Source: Bradyrhizobium jicamae
GTDB taxonomy: Bacteria; Pseudomonadota; Alphaproteobacteria; Rhizobiales; Xanthobacteraceae
Reading direction: 5' to 3'
DNA length: 64,000 nt
NCBI RefSeq assembly: GCF_018130215.1
Contig: NZ_JAFCKQ010000023.1
Location: 44,645-108,644, forward strand
Numbering within the stretch: the stretch's first letter is position 1; each line of letters opens with the position of its first letter. Below are positions 15,459-24,680 of this stretch, piece after piece. The notes under the pieces were generated by a model. The model ran no database searches. It was not told the DNA's origin and saw nothing but the letters and a program-made list of their open reading frames with translations. The position numbers were made by a program, and so were the translations under genes.

Positions 15459-17141
15459 TCACCCCGCCGGCACCATCACCACGCCCTTGTCCTTGGGCCA
15501 GCGCACCCGCCAGGCGAAGTCGATGTTGCGCGCCTCGCCGGGCTTGGCCTCGAACGCCCATTCCAGCACGCCGCGTCTGTCGCGCAGATTGGTGGTGGTC
15601 GGCGGCGTCGTCTGCGGCAGCATCTCGACAACGATGTCCTGGTTCTCGCTGACCGGAAGCTGATCCTGGATCGCGACCTTGACCGGGAAGTCGTGACCGT
15701 TGCGCACCGTGGTCTTGAAAGCGCGCTCGTCGGTCTTCGACGTCGTCACGATCAGCCCGGCCGAGCCCTCGTTGCGCTTGACCACTGTGCGTTCGATCTT
15801 GATCTTGTCGTCGGCGCCGAAGCCGAGCCGCACGATCTCGTCCTTTGCCGCAGCGGCCATCCGGCCGCGACCGACGAAGATACCGTCGCGATAGATCGCC
15901 ACGCGCCCCGGCAGCAGTGGTGCGTCCTCGGCCTGCACGAAACTTGCTTCGAGGAACGCGGTCGGATCGATCACCGGGACCGCGCGCACCATGAGATCAG
16001 GGACGATTGTCGCGGTCGAGATCCGCAGGCTCTTGGCGCCTTCATTGGCGGCGACGCTGACACGGCCAGGAATTCTGAAGGTCGCCTGGAAGGCGCCCAC
16101 CTCCGCCGTCGCCTCGCGTTCCTCGGCGACCTTGCCATTGTCGGCGAGCTTGCCGCCAAAGGCCATGTCCGCCTGGGCTGGCTCGGAGGCCGGCGCCGGC
16201 GCGAGCGCGGAACGCAGCCGCATGCTGTCGGTCGCCTTGCTGGCCTGCGCCAGCGGCTGCGGATATTGCACGATCAGCGAATTGAGATCGGGCGCGTTGC
16301 CGCCGCGCCCGACCCGCACGGTGGAGACGCCGAGAGTCACGTTCGACCAGTCCTCCCCCGTGGACTGGGTGATCTCGGCGCGCCGCACCAGTTCGATCGC
16401 GGGCTTGCGATCCCTGGCACCACTATCGAGGCGCGCGTCATAGAGCGGCGCCCAGCGCGCCCCCGGCACCGAATAGGTGACGCGCAGCGTCGCCCTGGTC
16501 GCGGCCTGGGAGTTTACCTCGATCCGGACCTCGAGCTTGCTCGGCGGCTTCGCGGCACGGTCCGTTTCGAGGCGCGCGACCTCGCGATCGATGTCGCGGA
16601 TCTTGCGCCCGGCATCACGGATCGCGCTCTCGGCGGTTGCGACTTCATCTGCGACCGCCGAGAACGCCGTGCGCCACTCGCTGATCGGGCGCGCCTCGCC
16701 CTTCTCGCCCAGGCCAGCCGGCGCATCCTGGGCAAAGCGCTCGGCGAATTTGCGCCGCGCCTCGGCTGCGCGAATAGTGCCCTGCAAATCGGCGCGCTGG
16801 TCCTTCAGTGCCTCGATGCGCTTGTCGATCTCGGGCAGGTTGACTGGCACGGCCAGCGGTTGCCGCGCGTCGATCGCGCCGATCGTGACTTTCGCACCTC
16901 CTTCGCCCTCGACCCGCAGCGAGGATGGATCGAGCGACAACGGGAAATCCCTCGCGACCAGCGTGTTGTCGCCGGCGGGCAGGTCCAGCGCGACGACGCG
17001 GGTGACGCTCGCGCCATCGGGATAGACGGTCACGGCATCGATGCTCGACGCCGCATCGAGATCGGCCGCGTGCAGTGGGGCCGCCAGCGCACTCACCAGC
17101 ACGAGGCTGGTCGTAACCAGGCAGTTCGCAATCAATCGCAT
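15459..17141 (-). CDS. MuiA-like secreted protein (DUF4140/DUF4139)
   Basis: This is a 560-residue protein with a Sec signal peptide (cleavage after LHAAD). It has an N-terminal DUF4140 domain (IDAVTVYPDGASVTRV), a helical coiled-coil stretch around residues 95-200 and a C-terminal DUF4139 beta domain ending in the DFAWRVRWPKDKG region. Related proteins are named mucoidy inhibitor A from a Bradyrhizobium/Agrobacterium-like phenotype, but the mechanism is unknown; a periplasmic or surface role is likely. The start at 17141 has GGAGGG upstream; longer in-frame starts lack a signal peptide. Confidence 0.87.
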   Translation of the reverse strand: MRLIANCLVTTSLVLVSALAAPLHAADLDAASSIDAVTVYPDGASVTRVVALDLPAGDNTLVARDFPLSLDPSSLRVEGEGGAKVTIGAIDARQPLAVPVNLPEIDKRIEALKDQRADLQGTIRAAEARRKFAERFAQDAPAGLGEKGEARPISEWRTAFSAVADEVATAESAIRDAGRKIRDIDREVARLETDRAAKPPSKLEVRIEVNSQAATRATLRVTYSVPGARWAPLYDARLDSGARDRKPAIELVRRAEITQSTGEDWSNVTLGVSTVRVGRGGNAPDLNSLIVQYPQPLAQASKATDSMRLRSALAPAPASEPAQADMAFGGKLADNGKVAEEREATAEVGAFQATFRIPGRVSVAANEGAKSLRISTATIVPDLMVRAVPVIDPTAFLEASFVQAEDAPLLPGRVAIYRDGIFVGRGRMAAAAKDEIVRLGFGADDKIKIERTVVKRNEGSAGLIVTTSKTDERAFKTTVRNGHDFPVKVAIQDQLPVSENQDIVVEMLPQTTPPTTTNLRDRRGVLEWAFEAKPGEARNIDFAWRVRWPKDKGVVMVPAG

Positions 17142-17319
17142 GATATCCCTCCGGAAAGCGCGGCATCGCGCGCGAGACATGGCGGTGTGCCTGCCCCGTA
17201 GGCGCACCACTTCTCGCGTGAGACGCGGCGACGAAGGAACTGGTTCGATTGAGGTTTCCGTGCGGCGCGGTGGTGGCGCCGCTACGGCTGCATCGCGGCG
17301 TGGCGATGTCCTTTGCGGA

Positions 17320-18744
17320 TCAGCGCGCCACCTTGCGCCGGATGTAGAGGTAGTTCGGCACTAGAGCGGCGATGGTGATCGCAACCAGGATCCACCAGCC
17401 GCGGTGGAACGCCGCGATCTTGTCGGCCAGCGAAACCGGTGTCGCAAGGATCGCGACAAAGATCGCAACGCCAATCGCCAGCGCCGCCTGGCGGATCATG
17501 TTGATCACGCCGGAGCCGGTCGCGAACGAGGATGACGGCAAGGACCCCGCCCCCACGCCCATCAGGGTCGGAAAGGTCAATCCAACGCCGATCCCGGTCA
17601 GCATGATGCCCACGACGACGGCCGTGACGTTGGCTTCCGCGCCCATCAGGGTGGCCCAAACGACGAGCCCAGCCGCAAAGCTCAAGATACCAGCGGAAGC
17701 CACGGCTGCGGCACCAAACCGTGCGATCAGCCGGCCCGCGAACAGCAGCGAGGTGATCGGGACAAGCAGCGGGCCCGGCGCGATCGCAAGTCCGGTTTGC
17801 AGCGCGGACCAGTTCCACACGGTCTGCTCCCACAGCGCAACGGAGAACAGCATGGCGCCGAACGCCGCCGAGTAAGGCGCCATCACCAGGGTCGCGCCGG
17901 TGAACGGCCTCACCGAGAACAATGCGGGATCGACGAAGGGGTTCTCTGATCTCAGGCAGTGCCGGATGAAGGCAGCGAGGCAGACCGCCGCGGCAGCAAA
18001 GCCGATGATGATGCCAGGTGAACTCCATCCCCAATCGTTCGCCTTCACGATCGCAAAGGTCAGTGCGCCGATGCCGCAGGTCACAAGCAGCGCCGCGAAG
18101 GGATTGGGGCGCGGCACGTCATGACCCGGGACCTCGGGCAGCCGCAGCCAGCCGATCAGGATCGCGATCAGGCCGATCGGAACGTTGACGATGAAGATCC
18201 AGCGCCAGTCGAACGTCACCAGCACGCCGCCGACCAGCGGCCCCAGCGCCGCAGCCAGCCCGCCGACGGCGGTCCAGGTGCGGACCGCGCCGGCGCGCTG
18301 CTCGGGAGGAAACGATGCGAGCAGCAGGCCGATCGATGTCGGGGTCATCAGCGCAGCGCCCGCGGCCTGCGCGATCCGCGCGACGACGAGGAATTCGACA
18401 TTGCGGGCGAGCGCACACGCGGCGGACGCAAGCGTGAACAGCGCAACGCCAAGCAGGAAGCTCAAATTGCGGCTGTGCCGCTCGGCCAGCCGCCCGAAGA
18501 AGACCAGCAAGGCCGCATAGGCAATCGCATAGCCGTTGAGGATCCAGGACAGGTCTTCCAGCGAGGCGTCGCGAAAATCCTGCGCGATGTTCGGCAGCCC
18601 GACATTGACGATGAAGAGGTCGAGATTGGCGAGACAGATGCCGACCGAGACGATCGCGAGGACCTGCCTCGGGGAAGCCGTCGCCCGTGGCCGCGTTCCC
18701 GCGACGACGGGCAGCTCGATCGTTTCCGCATCCATCTCCGGCAT
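17320..18744 (-). CDS. DHA2-family MFS drug exporter
   Basis: This is a 474-residue major-facilitator protein of the 14-helix DHA2 (EmrB/QacA) type. Signatures are NLDLFIVNVGLPNIAQDF in helix 1, SWILNGYAIAYAALLVFFGRLAERHSRN in the loop 2-3 region and ALGPLVGGVLV after helix 5. It probably expels lipophilic or cationic toxins using the proton gradient. The start at 18744 has GGAGGGC directly upstream. It is divergent from a MarR repressor with a conspicuous operator between them, so induction by its own substrate is likely. Confidence 0.94.
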   Translation of the reverse strand: MPEMDAETIELPVVAGTRPRATASPRQVLAIVSVGICLANLDLFIVNVGLPNIAQDFRDASLEDLSWILNGYAIAYAALLVFFGRLAERHSRNLSFLLGVALFTLASAACALARNVEFLVVARIAQAAGAALMTPTSIGLLLASFPPEQRAGAVRTWTAVGGLAAALGPLVGGVLVTFDWRWIFIVNVPIGLIAILIGWLRLPEVPGHDVPRPNPFAALLVTCGIGALTFAIVKANDWGWSSPGIIIGFAAAAVCLAAFIRHCLRSENPFVDPALFSVRPFTGATLVMAPYSAAFGAMLFSVALWEQTVWNWSALQTGLAIAPGPLLVPITSLLFAGRLIARFGAAAVASAGILSFAAGLVVWATLMGAEANVTAVVVGIMLTGIGVGLTFPTLMGVGAGSLPSSSFATGSGVINMIRQAALAIGVAIFVAILATPVSLADKIAAFHRGWWILVAITIAALVPNYLYIRRKVAR

Positions 18745-18761
18745 CCCGCCCTCCCAAATAC

Positions 18762-18798
18762 GTGCATATGCATCTATTGCAAATAGGTGCATATGCAT
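18762..18798. promoter_or_regulatory. Double GTGCATATGCAT operator between MFS and MarR genes
   Basis: Two identical 12-mers GTGCATATGCAT (18762-18773 and 18787-18798), each containing the perfect palindrome TGCATATGCA, are 25 bp apart. The intervening CTATTGCAAATAG is itself nearly palindromic, so the whole region is one large dyad. It sits in the divergent promoter and is the obvious binding site of the neighbouring MarR protein. Confidence 0.85.
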
Positions 18799-18833
18799 GT
18801 AACTGTCAAGCCTGATTTGGAGGCAGCGCATCG

Positions 18834-19295
18834 ATGACGACAACAGAACCCACCCGGTGCAATCTCACGGCCCTGCGCAAGGCGACACGGCGCGTGTCGC
18901 AGCTCTACGACGCGCTCCTCGCTCCATCCGGGCTGCGCGGCACGCAACGGGGCATTCTGGTCCATGTCGCAAGATCGGGAGCGCCGACGATGAGCGAGCT
19001 TGCCGCTGCGCTGGTGCTCGACCGCACCGCTCTCAACCACAACCTCAAGCCGCTTCAGCGCGACGGCCTCGTGACCGTCACGGTCGACAAGGATGACCGC
19101 CGCAGCAGGCTGGTGCGGCTGACCAAGCGCGGCGAGGCCAGGCTGGCGGAGACCAGGACCGCCTGGCAGCAGGCCCAGGAACGGTTCGAAACCGCGTTCG
19201 GCGCGAAGCAGGCTGCGGATCTGCGACAAACGCTCGAGCTGGTCGCATCGCTGGAATTCGGCGAAGCACCGGTGCCTTCACGGGCCCTCAAATGA
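18834..19295 (+). CDS. MarR-family transcriptional repressor
   Basis: This is a 153-residue winged-helix regulator. The core shows LRGTQRGILVHVARSGAPTMSELAAALVLDRTALNHNLKPLQRDGLVTVTVDKDDRRSRLVRLTKRGEA, with the recognition helix near residue 60-75 and the DDRR-R wing tip characteristic of MarR. It likely binds as a dimer to the double palindrome upstream and represses itself and the divergent exporter until a phenolic or drug ligand binds. A perfect terminator palindrome follows its stop. Confidence 0.95.
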   Translation: MTTTEPTRCNLTALRKATRRVSQLYDALLAPSGLRGTQRGILVHVARSGAPTMSELAAALVLDRTALNHNLKPLQRDGLVTVTVDKDDRRSRLVRLTKRGEARLAETRTAWQQAQERFETAFGAKQAADLRQTLELVASLEFGEAPVPSRALK

Positions 19296-19298
19296 CGA

Positions 19299-19324
19299 GC
19301 GGCCCGGCATCGATGCCGGGCCGC
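19299..19324. terminator. Perfect 26-bp palindromic terminator
   Basis: GCGGCCCGGCAT followed by its exact reverse complement, with CG in the centre, lies between the convergent MarR and thiolase genes. It can form a very stable hairpin in either transcript and probably ends both. Confidence 0.8.
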
Positions 19325-19352
19325 CCTTCGCTCACGAGCCGTTTGGTCGAAC

Positions 19353-20525
19353 TCAGCTATAGATCTCGAACAGGCCGGCGCCGCCCTGGCCGCCGCCGAT
19401 GCACATGGTCACGACGCCCCATTTCGCCTTGCGGCGCGCGCCTTCCTGCAACAGGTGGCCGGTGAGACGGGCGCCGGTCATGCCGAACGGATGGCCGATC
19501 GCGATCGAGCCGCCGTTGACGTTGTACTTCTCGGGATCGATGCCGAGCTTGTCGCGGGAATAGAGGCACTGGCTGGCGAAAGCCTCGTTGAGCTCCCAGA
19601 GATCGATGTCGTCGATCTTCAGGCCGTGGCGCTTCAGCAGCTTCGGCACGGCGTAGATCGGGCCGATGCCCATTTCGTCGGGCTCGCAGCCGGCCGAGGC
19701 CCAGGCGACGAAGCGGCCCATCGGGTTGAGTCCGCGCTTCTCGGCATCCTTGGCTTCCATCAGCACCACCGCGGCGGCGCCGTCGGAGAGCTGGCTGGCG
19801 TTGCCGGCGGTAACGAATTTGCCCGGGCCCTTCACCGGCTCGAGCTTGGCGAGCCCTTCCAGCGTGGTCTCGGGACGATTGCACTCGTCGCGATCGACGA
19901 CGTAGTCGACGATCGACTCGGCCTTGGTCGCCTTGTCGACCACCTTCATCTTCGTCTTCATCGGGACGATCTCGTCCTTGAACTTGTTGGCCTGCTGCGC
20001 GGCCGCCATGCGACGCTGCGACTCCAGCGAATACTCATCCTGGTATTCGCGGCTGAGCTTGTAGCGCTCGGCGACGATATCGGCGGTGTCGATCATCGCC
20101 ATGAAGATATCGGGCGCGGTCTTCAGCAGTTCCGGATCGATCGATTCCTTCGGCGAGCCGCCGCCCGGGATCGAGATGCTCTCGACGCCGCCGGCGACGA
20201 TGCAATCCGAGCCGTCGGAGCGGATCGAGTTTGCGGCCATCGCGATGGTCTGCAGACCCGACGAGCAGAAGCGGTTGACCGAAACGCCGGCGGTCGATTT
20301 CGGCAGGCCGGCGAGCAGCGCTGCCTGGCGGCCGATATTCGGCGCGCCATGCGCGCAATTGCCGAGGTAGCAGTCCTCGACATACTCCTTGTCGACGCCG
20401 GCGCGATCGACCGCATGCTTGATGGCATGCGCGGCCAGCGACATCGGCGGGGTGATGTTGAATCCGCCACGGCCGGACTTCGCCAGGCCGGTGCGTGCAT
20501 AGGAAACGATTACGGCTTCACGCAT
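19353..20525 (-). CDS. Acetyl-CoA acyltransferase (thiolase)
   Basis: This is a 390-residue thiolase-family enzyme that cleaves or condenses beta-ketoacyl-CoA. The catalytic residues are visible: nucleophile Cys87 (NRFCSSG), His345 (GHPFGMTGAR) and Cys375 (CIGGGQGGAG). Length and motif spacing match the FadA/PhbA class; degradation of fatty acids or related acyl chains is more likely than polyhydroxybutyrate synthesis, but the sequence does not decide. The start at 20525 has GAGGGAGA upstream. No FadB partner is adjacent. Confidence 0.94.
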   Translation of the reverse strand: MREAVIVSYARTGLAKSGRGGFNITPPMSLAAHAIKHAVDRAGVDKEYVEDCYLGNCAHGAPNIGRQAALLAGLPKSTAGVSVNRFCSSGLQTIAMAANSIRSDGSDCIVAGGVESISIPGGGSPKESIDPELLKTAPDIFMAMIDTADIVAERYKLSREYQDEYSLESQRRMAAAQQANKFKDEIVPMKTKMKVVDKATKAESIVDYVVDRDECNRPETTLEGLAKLEPVKGPGKFVTAGNASQLSDGAAAVVLMEAKDAEKRGLNPMGRFVAWASAGCEPDEMGIGPIYAVPKLLKRHGLKIDDIDLWELNEAFASQCLYSRDKLGIDPEKYNVNGGSIAIGHPFGMTGARLTGHLLQEGARRKAKWGVVTMCIGGGQGGAGLFEIYS

Positions 20526-20626
20526 TGTTTTCTCCCTCTGAGATCGCCGGATAGTGGCGCGTCTTGACCCGTTCGTACACAAATTTTGGCCGTCGCAACA
20601 GGAATACCAGACGCCTCGCAACGACA

Positions 20627-20656
20627 AACGCCGCCTCCGGGGCCGGAGACGGCGTT
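20627..20656 (-). terminator. Hairpin in the serA-thiolase gap
   Basis: The arms AACGCCG-CTCC and GGAG-CGGCGTT pair with one mismatch and a short loop. On the minus strand the hairpin is followed by TTTGTCGTT. It probably ends serA transcription, together with the stem at 20698. Confidence 0.6.
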
Positions 20657-20697
20657 CTGTTCCGCAGATCGGAATATCGTTGTGTTTGAAACACGCC

Positions 20698-20751
20698 TCA
20701 TGGCCGGGTGACCTGCGCGAAGACGCGCTTCGCACTTTTGCCCGGCCATGA
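20698..20751. repeat. REP-like compound hairpin after serA
   Basis: An exact 11-bp stem (TCATGGCCGGG / CCCGGCCATGA) encloses an inner GCGAAG/CTTCGC hairpin, 12 bases past the serA stop. The outer stem resembles a Bradyrhizobium REP element I know (GGCCATGAC flank). It could act as a terminator or 3'-end stabiliser for serC-serA mRNA. Confidence 0.65.
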
Positions 20752-20763
20752 CATGGAGGGCGA

Positions 20764-22353
20764 TCAGAACGTCAGCGCCTTGGCCTGCTTCACCTGCGGC
20801 AGCCCCTGCACCTTGTTGAGCAGCTCGGCCGGCACCGCGCCGTCGACCTCGACCAGCGCGATGGCGTCGCCGCCCTGCTTGACGCGGCCGAGATGGAAGG
20901 TCGCGATGTTGATCTTGGCATCGCCGAGCAGGCTTGCGAACGCGCCGATGAAGCCCGGCTTGTCCTCGTTGGTCACGTAGATCATCGACTTGCCGAACTC
21001 GGCATCGACACGAATGCCCTTGATGTCGACGAGGCGCGGCTTGCCGTCGGCATAGACCGTGCCCGACACCGAACGCTCCTGCCGCTCGGTGGTGACGGTG
21101 ACCGTGATCAGGCTTTCATAGTCGCTCTGCGCGGCACGGACCACCTCGTCCACCACCATGCCGCGCTCCTTGGCGACGATGGGCGCCGAGACGACGTTGA
21201 CCTCGCCAAGCATCGGGCGCAGCAGGCCGGACAGCACCGCTGACGTGATCGCCTTGATCTTCATCTCGGCGACATGGCCCTCATAGGTGATCTGGGTCTT
21301 GAGGATGCCGCTCTCGGTGAGCTGGCCGGCGAACGAGCCGAGCTTCTCGGCGAGCTCGATGAACGGCTTCAGCTTCGGCGCTTCTTCGGCGGTGATCGAG
21401 GGGAAATTCACCGCGTTCGAGATCGCGCCCGACAGCAGATAGTCCGACATCTGCTCGGCGACCTGCAGCGCGACGTTCTCCTGCGCTTCCGTGGTGGAGG
21501 CGCCGAGATGCGGGGTGCAGATCACGTTGGGATGGCCGAACAGCACGTTCGAGGTCGCGGGCTCCTCGGTGAACACGTCGAAGGCGGCGCCCGCGACGTG
21601 CTTGGAGTTCAGCGCATCGACCAGCGCCTGCTCGTCGACCAGGCCGCCCCGGGCGCAGTTGATGATGCGCACGCCCTTCTTCATCTTGGCGATCGCAGCC
21701 GCGTCGATCACGTTGCGGGTCTTCTCGGTGAGCGGCGTGTGCAGCGTGATGAAATCGGCGCGCTTGAGCAGGTCGTCGAGTTCGACCTTCTCGACGCCGA
21801 TGTCCTTGGCGCGTTCCGGCGACAGGAACGGGTCGAACGCGATCACCTTCATGCGCAGGCCGAGCGCCCGGTCGGCGACGATCGTTCCGATATTGCCGCA
21901 GCCGATCACGCCCAGCGTCTTGGCGGTGATCTCGACGCCCATGAAGCGGTTCTTCTCCCACTTGCCAGCCTGGGTCGAGGCGTCGGCCTGCGGGATTTCG
22001 CGGGCCAGCGCCAGCATCAGGGTAATGGCGTGCTCGGCGGTCGTGATCGAGTTGCCGAACGGCGTGTTCATCACGATGATGCCCTTGGCGGTCGCAGCCG
22101 GAATCTCGACATTGTCGACACCGATGCCGGCACGGCCGATCACCTTGAGCTTCTTGGCCTTCTCGAGGATCTTGGCGGTCGCCTTGGTGGCCGAGCGGAT
22201 CGCGAGGCCGTCATAGTCGCCGATGATCTCGGCGAGCTTGTCCTTGTCCTTGCCGAGATTGGGCTGGAAGTCGACCTCGACGCCCCGATCCTTGAAGATC
22301 TGCACGGCGGCAGGAGACAGCGCGTCGGAAATGAGAACTTTGGGTTTCGACAT
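20764..22353 (-). CDS. serA: D-3-phosphoglycerate dehydrogenase
   Basis: This is a 529-residue enzyme catalysing the first step of serine biosynthesis, oxidising 3-phosphoglycerate with NAD. The N-terminal 2-hydroxyacid dehydrogenase domain has GRAGIGVDNVEIPAATAKGI, the coenzyme motif GCGNIGTIV and INCARGGLVDEQAL. A middle ASB domain and a C-terminal ACT domain (about 455-529, MIYVTNEDKPGFIGAFASLLGD) follow; this is the long form, in which ACT usually mediates feedback by serine. It lies downstream of serC on the same strand, separated by a mosaic repeat. Confidence 0.97.
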   Translation of the reverse strand: MSKPKVLISDALSPAAVQIFKDRGVEVDFQPNLGKDKDKLAEIIGDYDGLAIRSATKATAKILEKAKKLKVIGRAGIGVDNVEIPAATAKGIIVMNTPFGNSITTAEHAITLMLALAREIPQADASTQAGKWEKNRFMGVEITAKTLGVIGCGNIGTIVADRALGLRMKVIAFDPFLSPERAKDIGVEKVELDDLLKRADFITLHTPLTEKTRNVIDAAAIAKMKKGVRIINCARGGLVDEQALVDALNSKHVAGAAFDVFTEEPATSNVLFGHPNVICTPHLGASTTEAQENVALQVAEQMSDYLLSGAISNAVNFPSITAEEAPKLKPFIELAEKLGSFAGQLTESGILKTQITYEGHVAEMKIKAITSAVLSGLLRPMLGEVNVVSAPIVAKERGMVVDEVVRAAQSDYESLITVTVTTERQERSVSGTVYADGKPRLVDIKGIRVDAEFGKSMIYVTNEDKPGFIGAFASLLGDAKINIATFHLGRVKQGGDAIALVEVDGAVPAELLNKVQGLPQVKQAKALTF

Positions 22354-22421
22354 TTGGATGTTCCTTCGCCACGCAGCGAGCGGGCGTCCTGGATCAACGG
22401 GTGAAGTCTCTGATCACTTCT

Positions 22422-22553
22422 CCCTCTCCCCGTTCTTACGGGGAGAGGGTTGGGGGTGAGGGGCAGCCACAAACACCAGCGTGAGTGGTGAGAGGCCCCT
22501 CACCCGGCGCTATGCCCCGACCTCTCCCCGTAAGGCGGGGAGAGGCGACAAGG
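22422..22553. repeat. Mosaic hairpin repeat, copy 2
   Basis: This copy sits between serC and serA. It shows CTCTCCCCG-TTCTTA-CGGGGAGAG, then a GGTGAGGGG box, a spacer, CCCCTCACCCGG and a final CCTCTCCCCG/CGGGGAGAGG hairpin. The inner GGATCGCATC hairpin found in other copies is missing here. It may attenuate or process the serC-serA transcript. Confidence 0.85.
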
Positions 22554-22557
22554 GAAA

Positions 22558-23730
22558 TCAGGCTGCCTTGGGCAGCGCCGCCTTGGTCTCTGCAAAGGCC
22601 CAGTCGATCCACTGCGTCAGCAATTCGACGTCCCTGGCCTCGACGGTCGCGCCGCACCAGATCCGCAGGCCCGCCGGCGCATCGCGATAATACGCGAAGT
22701 CGAAACCGGCGTTCTCCTTCTCCACCAGCGCCACCAGCTTCTTGCAGAAGTCGGCCTGCGCGTCCGACGGAAGCGAGGTGATCGCGGGATCGGTGAACTT
22801 CAGGCACACCGAGGTGTTGGAGCGGATCGCGGGATCCTTCGCCAGGAAATCGATCCACGGCGTCTTCGCCTTCCAGTCGGCGAGCACCCTGGTGTTGGCG
22901 TCGGCGCGCGCGATCAGCGCCTTCAGGCCGCCGATCGACTTGGCCCAGTTCAGCGCATCGAGATAATCCTCGACACAGAGCATCGACGGCGTGTTGATGG
23001 TCTCGCCCTCGAAGATGCCCTGGTTGAGCTTGCCGCCCTTGGTGAGGCGGAAGATCTTCGGCAGCGGCCAGGCCGGCTTGTAGGTCTCGAGCCGTTCCAC
23101 CGCGCGCGGCGACAGGATCAGCATGCCATGCGCGGCCTCGCCGCCGAGCGCCTTCTGCCAGGAGAAGGTGACGACGTCGAGCTTCGCGAAGTCGAGCGGC
23201 TGCGCGAAAGCGGCCGAGGTGGCGTCGCAGATCGTCAGCCCTTCGCGGGTGGCGCTGATCCAGTCAGCGTTGGGCACGCGCACGCCCGAGGTGGTACCGT
23301 TCCAGGTGAAGACGACGTCCGACCCCGGATCGACCTTGGCGAGATCGGGGATTTCGCCATAGGCCGCGTTGAGCTTGGTGACGTCCTTGAGCTTCAATTC
23401 CTTGACGATGTCGCTGACCCAGCCCTCGCCGAAGGATTCCCAGGCGAGCGTGGTGACGGGCCGCGCGCCGAGCAGCGACCACAGCGCCATCTCGACCGCA
23501 CCGGTGTCCGATGCCGGGACGATGCCGATCTTGTAATCAGCAGGTACCTCAAGCACTTCGCGCGTCAGTTCGATCGCGAGCCTGAGCTTGGCCTTGCCGA
23601 CCTTCGCGCGATGCGAGCGGCCGAGGGCTGCGTCCTTGAGATTGTCGGGGTTCCAGCCGGGGCGCTTGGCACAGGGGCCGGAGGAGAAATGCGGCACATT
23701 GGGCCGCGAAGCGGGCTTCGCTGCAGTCAT
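22558..23730 (-). CDS. serC: Phosphoserine aminotransferase
   Basis: This is a 390-residue PLP enzyme that converts 3-phosphohydroxypyruvate and glutamate to phosphoserine, the second step of serine biosynthesis; it also serves pyridoxal synthesis in some bacteria. The PLP Lys is K193 in TFSWQKALGGE, and the N-terminal NVPHFSSGPCAKRPGW matches the alphaproteobacterial form. It is followed by serA on the same strand and probably co-transcribed through the repeat between them. Confidence 0.96.
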   Translation of the reverse strand: MTAAKPASRPNVPHFSSGPCAKRPGWNPDNLKDAALGRSHRAKVGKAKLRLAIELTREVLEVPADYKIGIVPASDTGAVEMALWSLLGARPVTTLAWESFGEGWVSDIVKELKLKDVTKLNAAYGEIPDLAKVDPGSDVVFTWNGTTSGVRVPNADWISATREGLTICDATSAAFAQPLDFAKLDVVTFSWQKALGGEAAHGMLILSPRAVERLETYKPAWPLPKIFRLTKGGKLNQGIFEGETINTPSMLCVEDYLDALNWAKSIGGLKALIARADANTRVLADWKAKTPWIDFLAKDPAIRSNTSVCLKFTDPAITSLPSDAQADFCKKLVALVEKENAGFDFAYYRDAPAGLRIWCGATVEARDVELLTQWIDWAFAETKAALPKAA

Positions 23731-23808
23731 AATCTACCCTTCCAGATAGCTGCCTCTCGGTGGGGAGAGGTTTCCCGCCGCCGGAGATAGTGGAAAGGCC
23801 CGAAAACG

Positions 23809-24021
23809 TCAAGGAAGCTCGGAAGGGCCGGGCAAAATATCGGGATCACGCCTGATTGATGCGGAATCGCCGGCCGGCTGCGCGGCCTGCTGGTCCAGGA
23901 GCTCCGCCGCATCGGTCACAAGCTTCACCGCTCGTCGACGGCTCGAAATCTTCAAAATGCTCTTCTCGCCGGCCTGAACGATGTACTCGTTACCGACCCG
24001 CACGATTGAATAATCTGGCAT
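23809..24021 (-). CDS. Small conserved hypothetical protein
   Basis: This is a 70-residue protein beginning MPDYSIVRVGNEYIVQAGEKSILKISSRRRAVKLVTDAAELL, followed by a polar, less ordered tail. The alternating hydrophobic pattern suggests a small beta-sheet followed by a helix. The shorter start at 24021 is chosen because the part before it is unlike a coding start and the conserved pattern begins there. It lies upstream of serC on the same strand. I recall similar short proteins in Bradyrhizobium but no function. Confidence 0.65.
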   Translation of the reverse strand: MPDYSIVRVGNEYIVQAGEKSILKISSRRRAVKLVTDAAELLDQQAAQPAGDSASIRRDPDILPGPSELP

Positions 24022-24190
24022 CGGAAATCCCCAAGCTGCCGCCGCACCTAATGGGAGACGTTGACATAGCGCAGTCGTTCCTCTCCGTAAAATCACGGAG
24101 GCCGGCTTAGTTTATCGGTCCTTAACTGAATGCGAGAGCGAGGACTACCGCTGGCCCATCAAGCCGAAGCACGCAACTGATACGCACATC

Positions 24191-24661
24191 TCAGAAGCGG
24201 ATCGTCATGCCGACATGGCTGCGCGCAAATCCGAGCCGTTCATAGAAGCGCTGCGCATCGACGCGCGTGTGATGCGTCAACAACTCGACGAGCACGCAAC
24301 CTTTCATGCGCGCCTCCCCGACCGCCCACTGCACCAGCTTCTCGCCGATGCCGCGGCTTCTGCAATGGCTTGCGACGCGAACATCCTCGAGCAATCCGCG
24401 TGAGGCGCCCTGCGAGCTCAGTCCCGGCAGGATCGCGAGTTGCAGGCAGCCGACCACGGCCCCCTCGCCGTCGACTGCGACCACGAGTTGCAGGTTGGGA
24501 TCCCGCTCGACCCGCTCGAACGCCTGATAGTAGCTCGTCGGCAGCGGCTCCTCGATCCGCTCGCGCGCGCTGCCGAGCCGGTCGTCGGCCAGCATGCCGA
24601 CGATCGCGGCAACATCGTCGCGCAGGGCGCGACGGATGGTGATGGATAAGGTTGCGGTCAT
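24191..24661 (-). CDS. GNAT-family N-acetyltransferase
   Basis: This is a 156-residue acetyltransferase with the acetyl-CoA-binding signature RSRGIGEKLVQWAVGEARMKGC (motif A, Q/RxxGxG/A) preceded by SRGLLEDVRV. The C-terminal THHTRVDAQRFYERLGFARSHVGM is the typical motif B with a closing His/Tyr. The acceptor is unknown. It starts 19 bases after the GST gene stop, so the two are probably co-transcribed. Confidence 0.92.
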   Translation of the reverse strand: MTATLSITIRRALRDDVAAIVGMLADDRLGSARERIEEPLPTSYYQAFERVERDPNLQLVVAVDGEGAVVGCLQLAILPGLSSQGASRGLLEDVRVASHCRSRGIGEKLVQWAVGEARMKGCVLVELLTHHTRVDAQRFYERLGFARSHVGMTIRF

Positions 24662-24680
24662 GCGCTCGTTCCGTCCCGGC

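Noticed and set aside
15414..17201. Plus-strand open frame of about 595 codons opposite the MuiA-like gene
   Set aside because: It mirrors a clear gene with signal peptide and family motifs and has no motif of its own.
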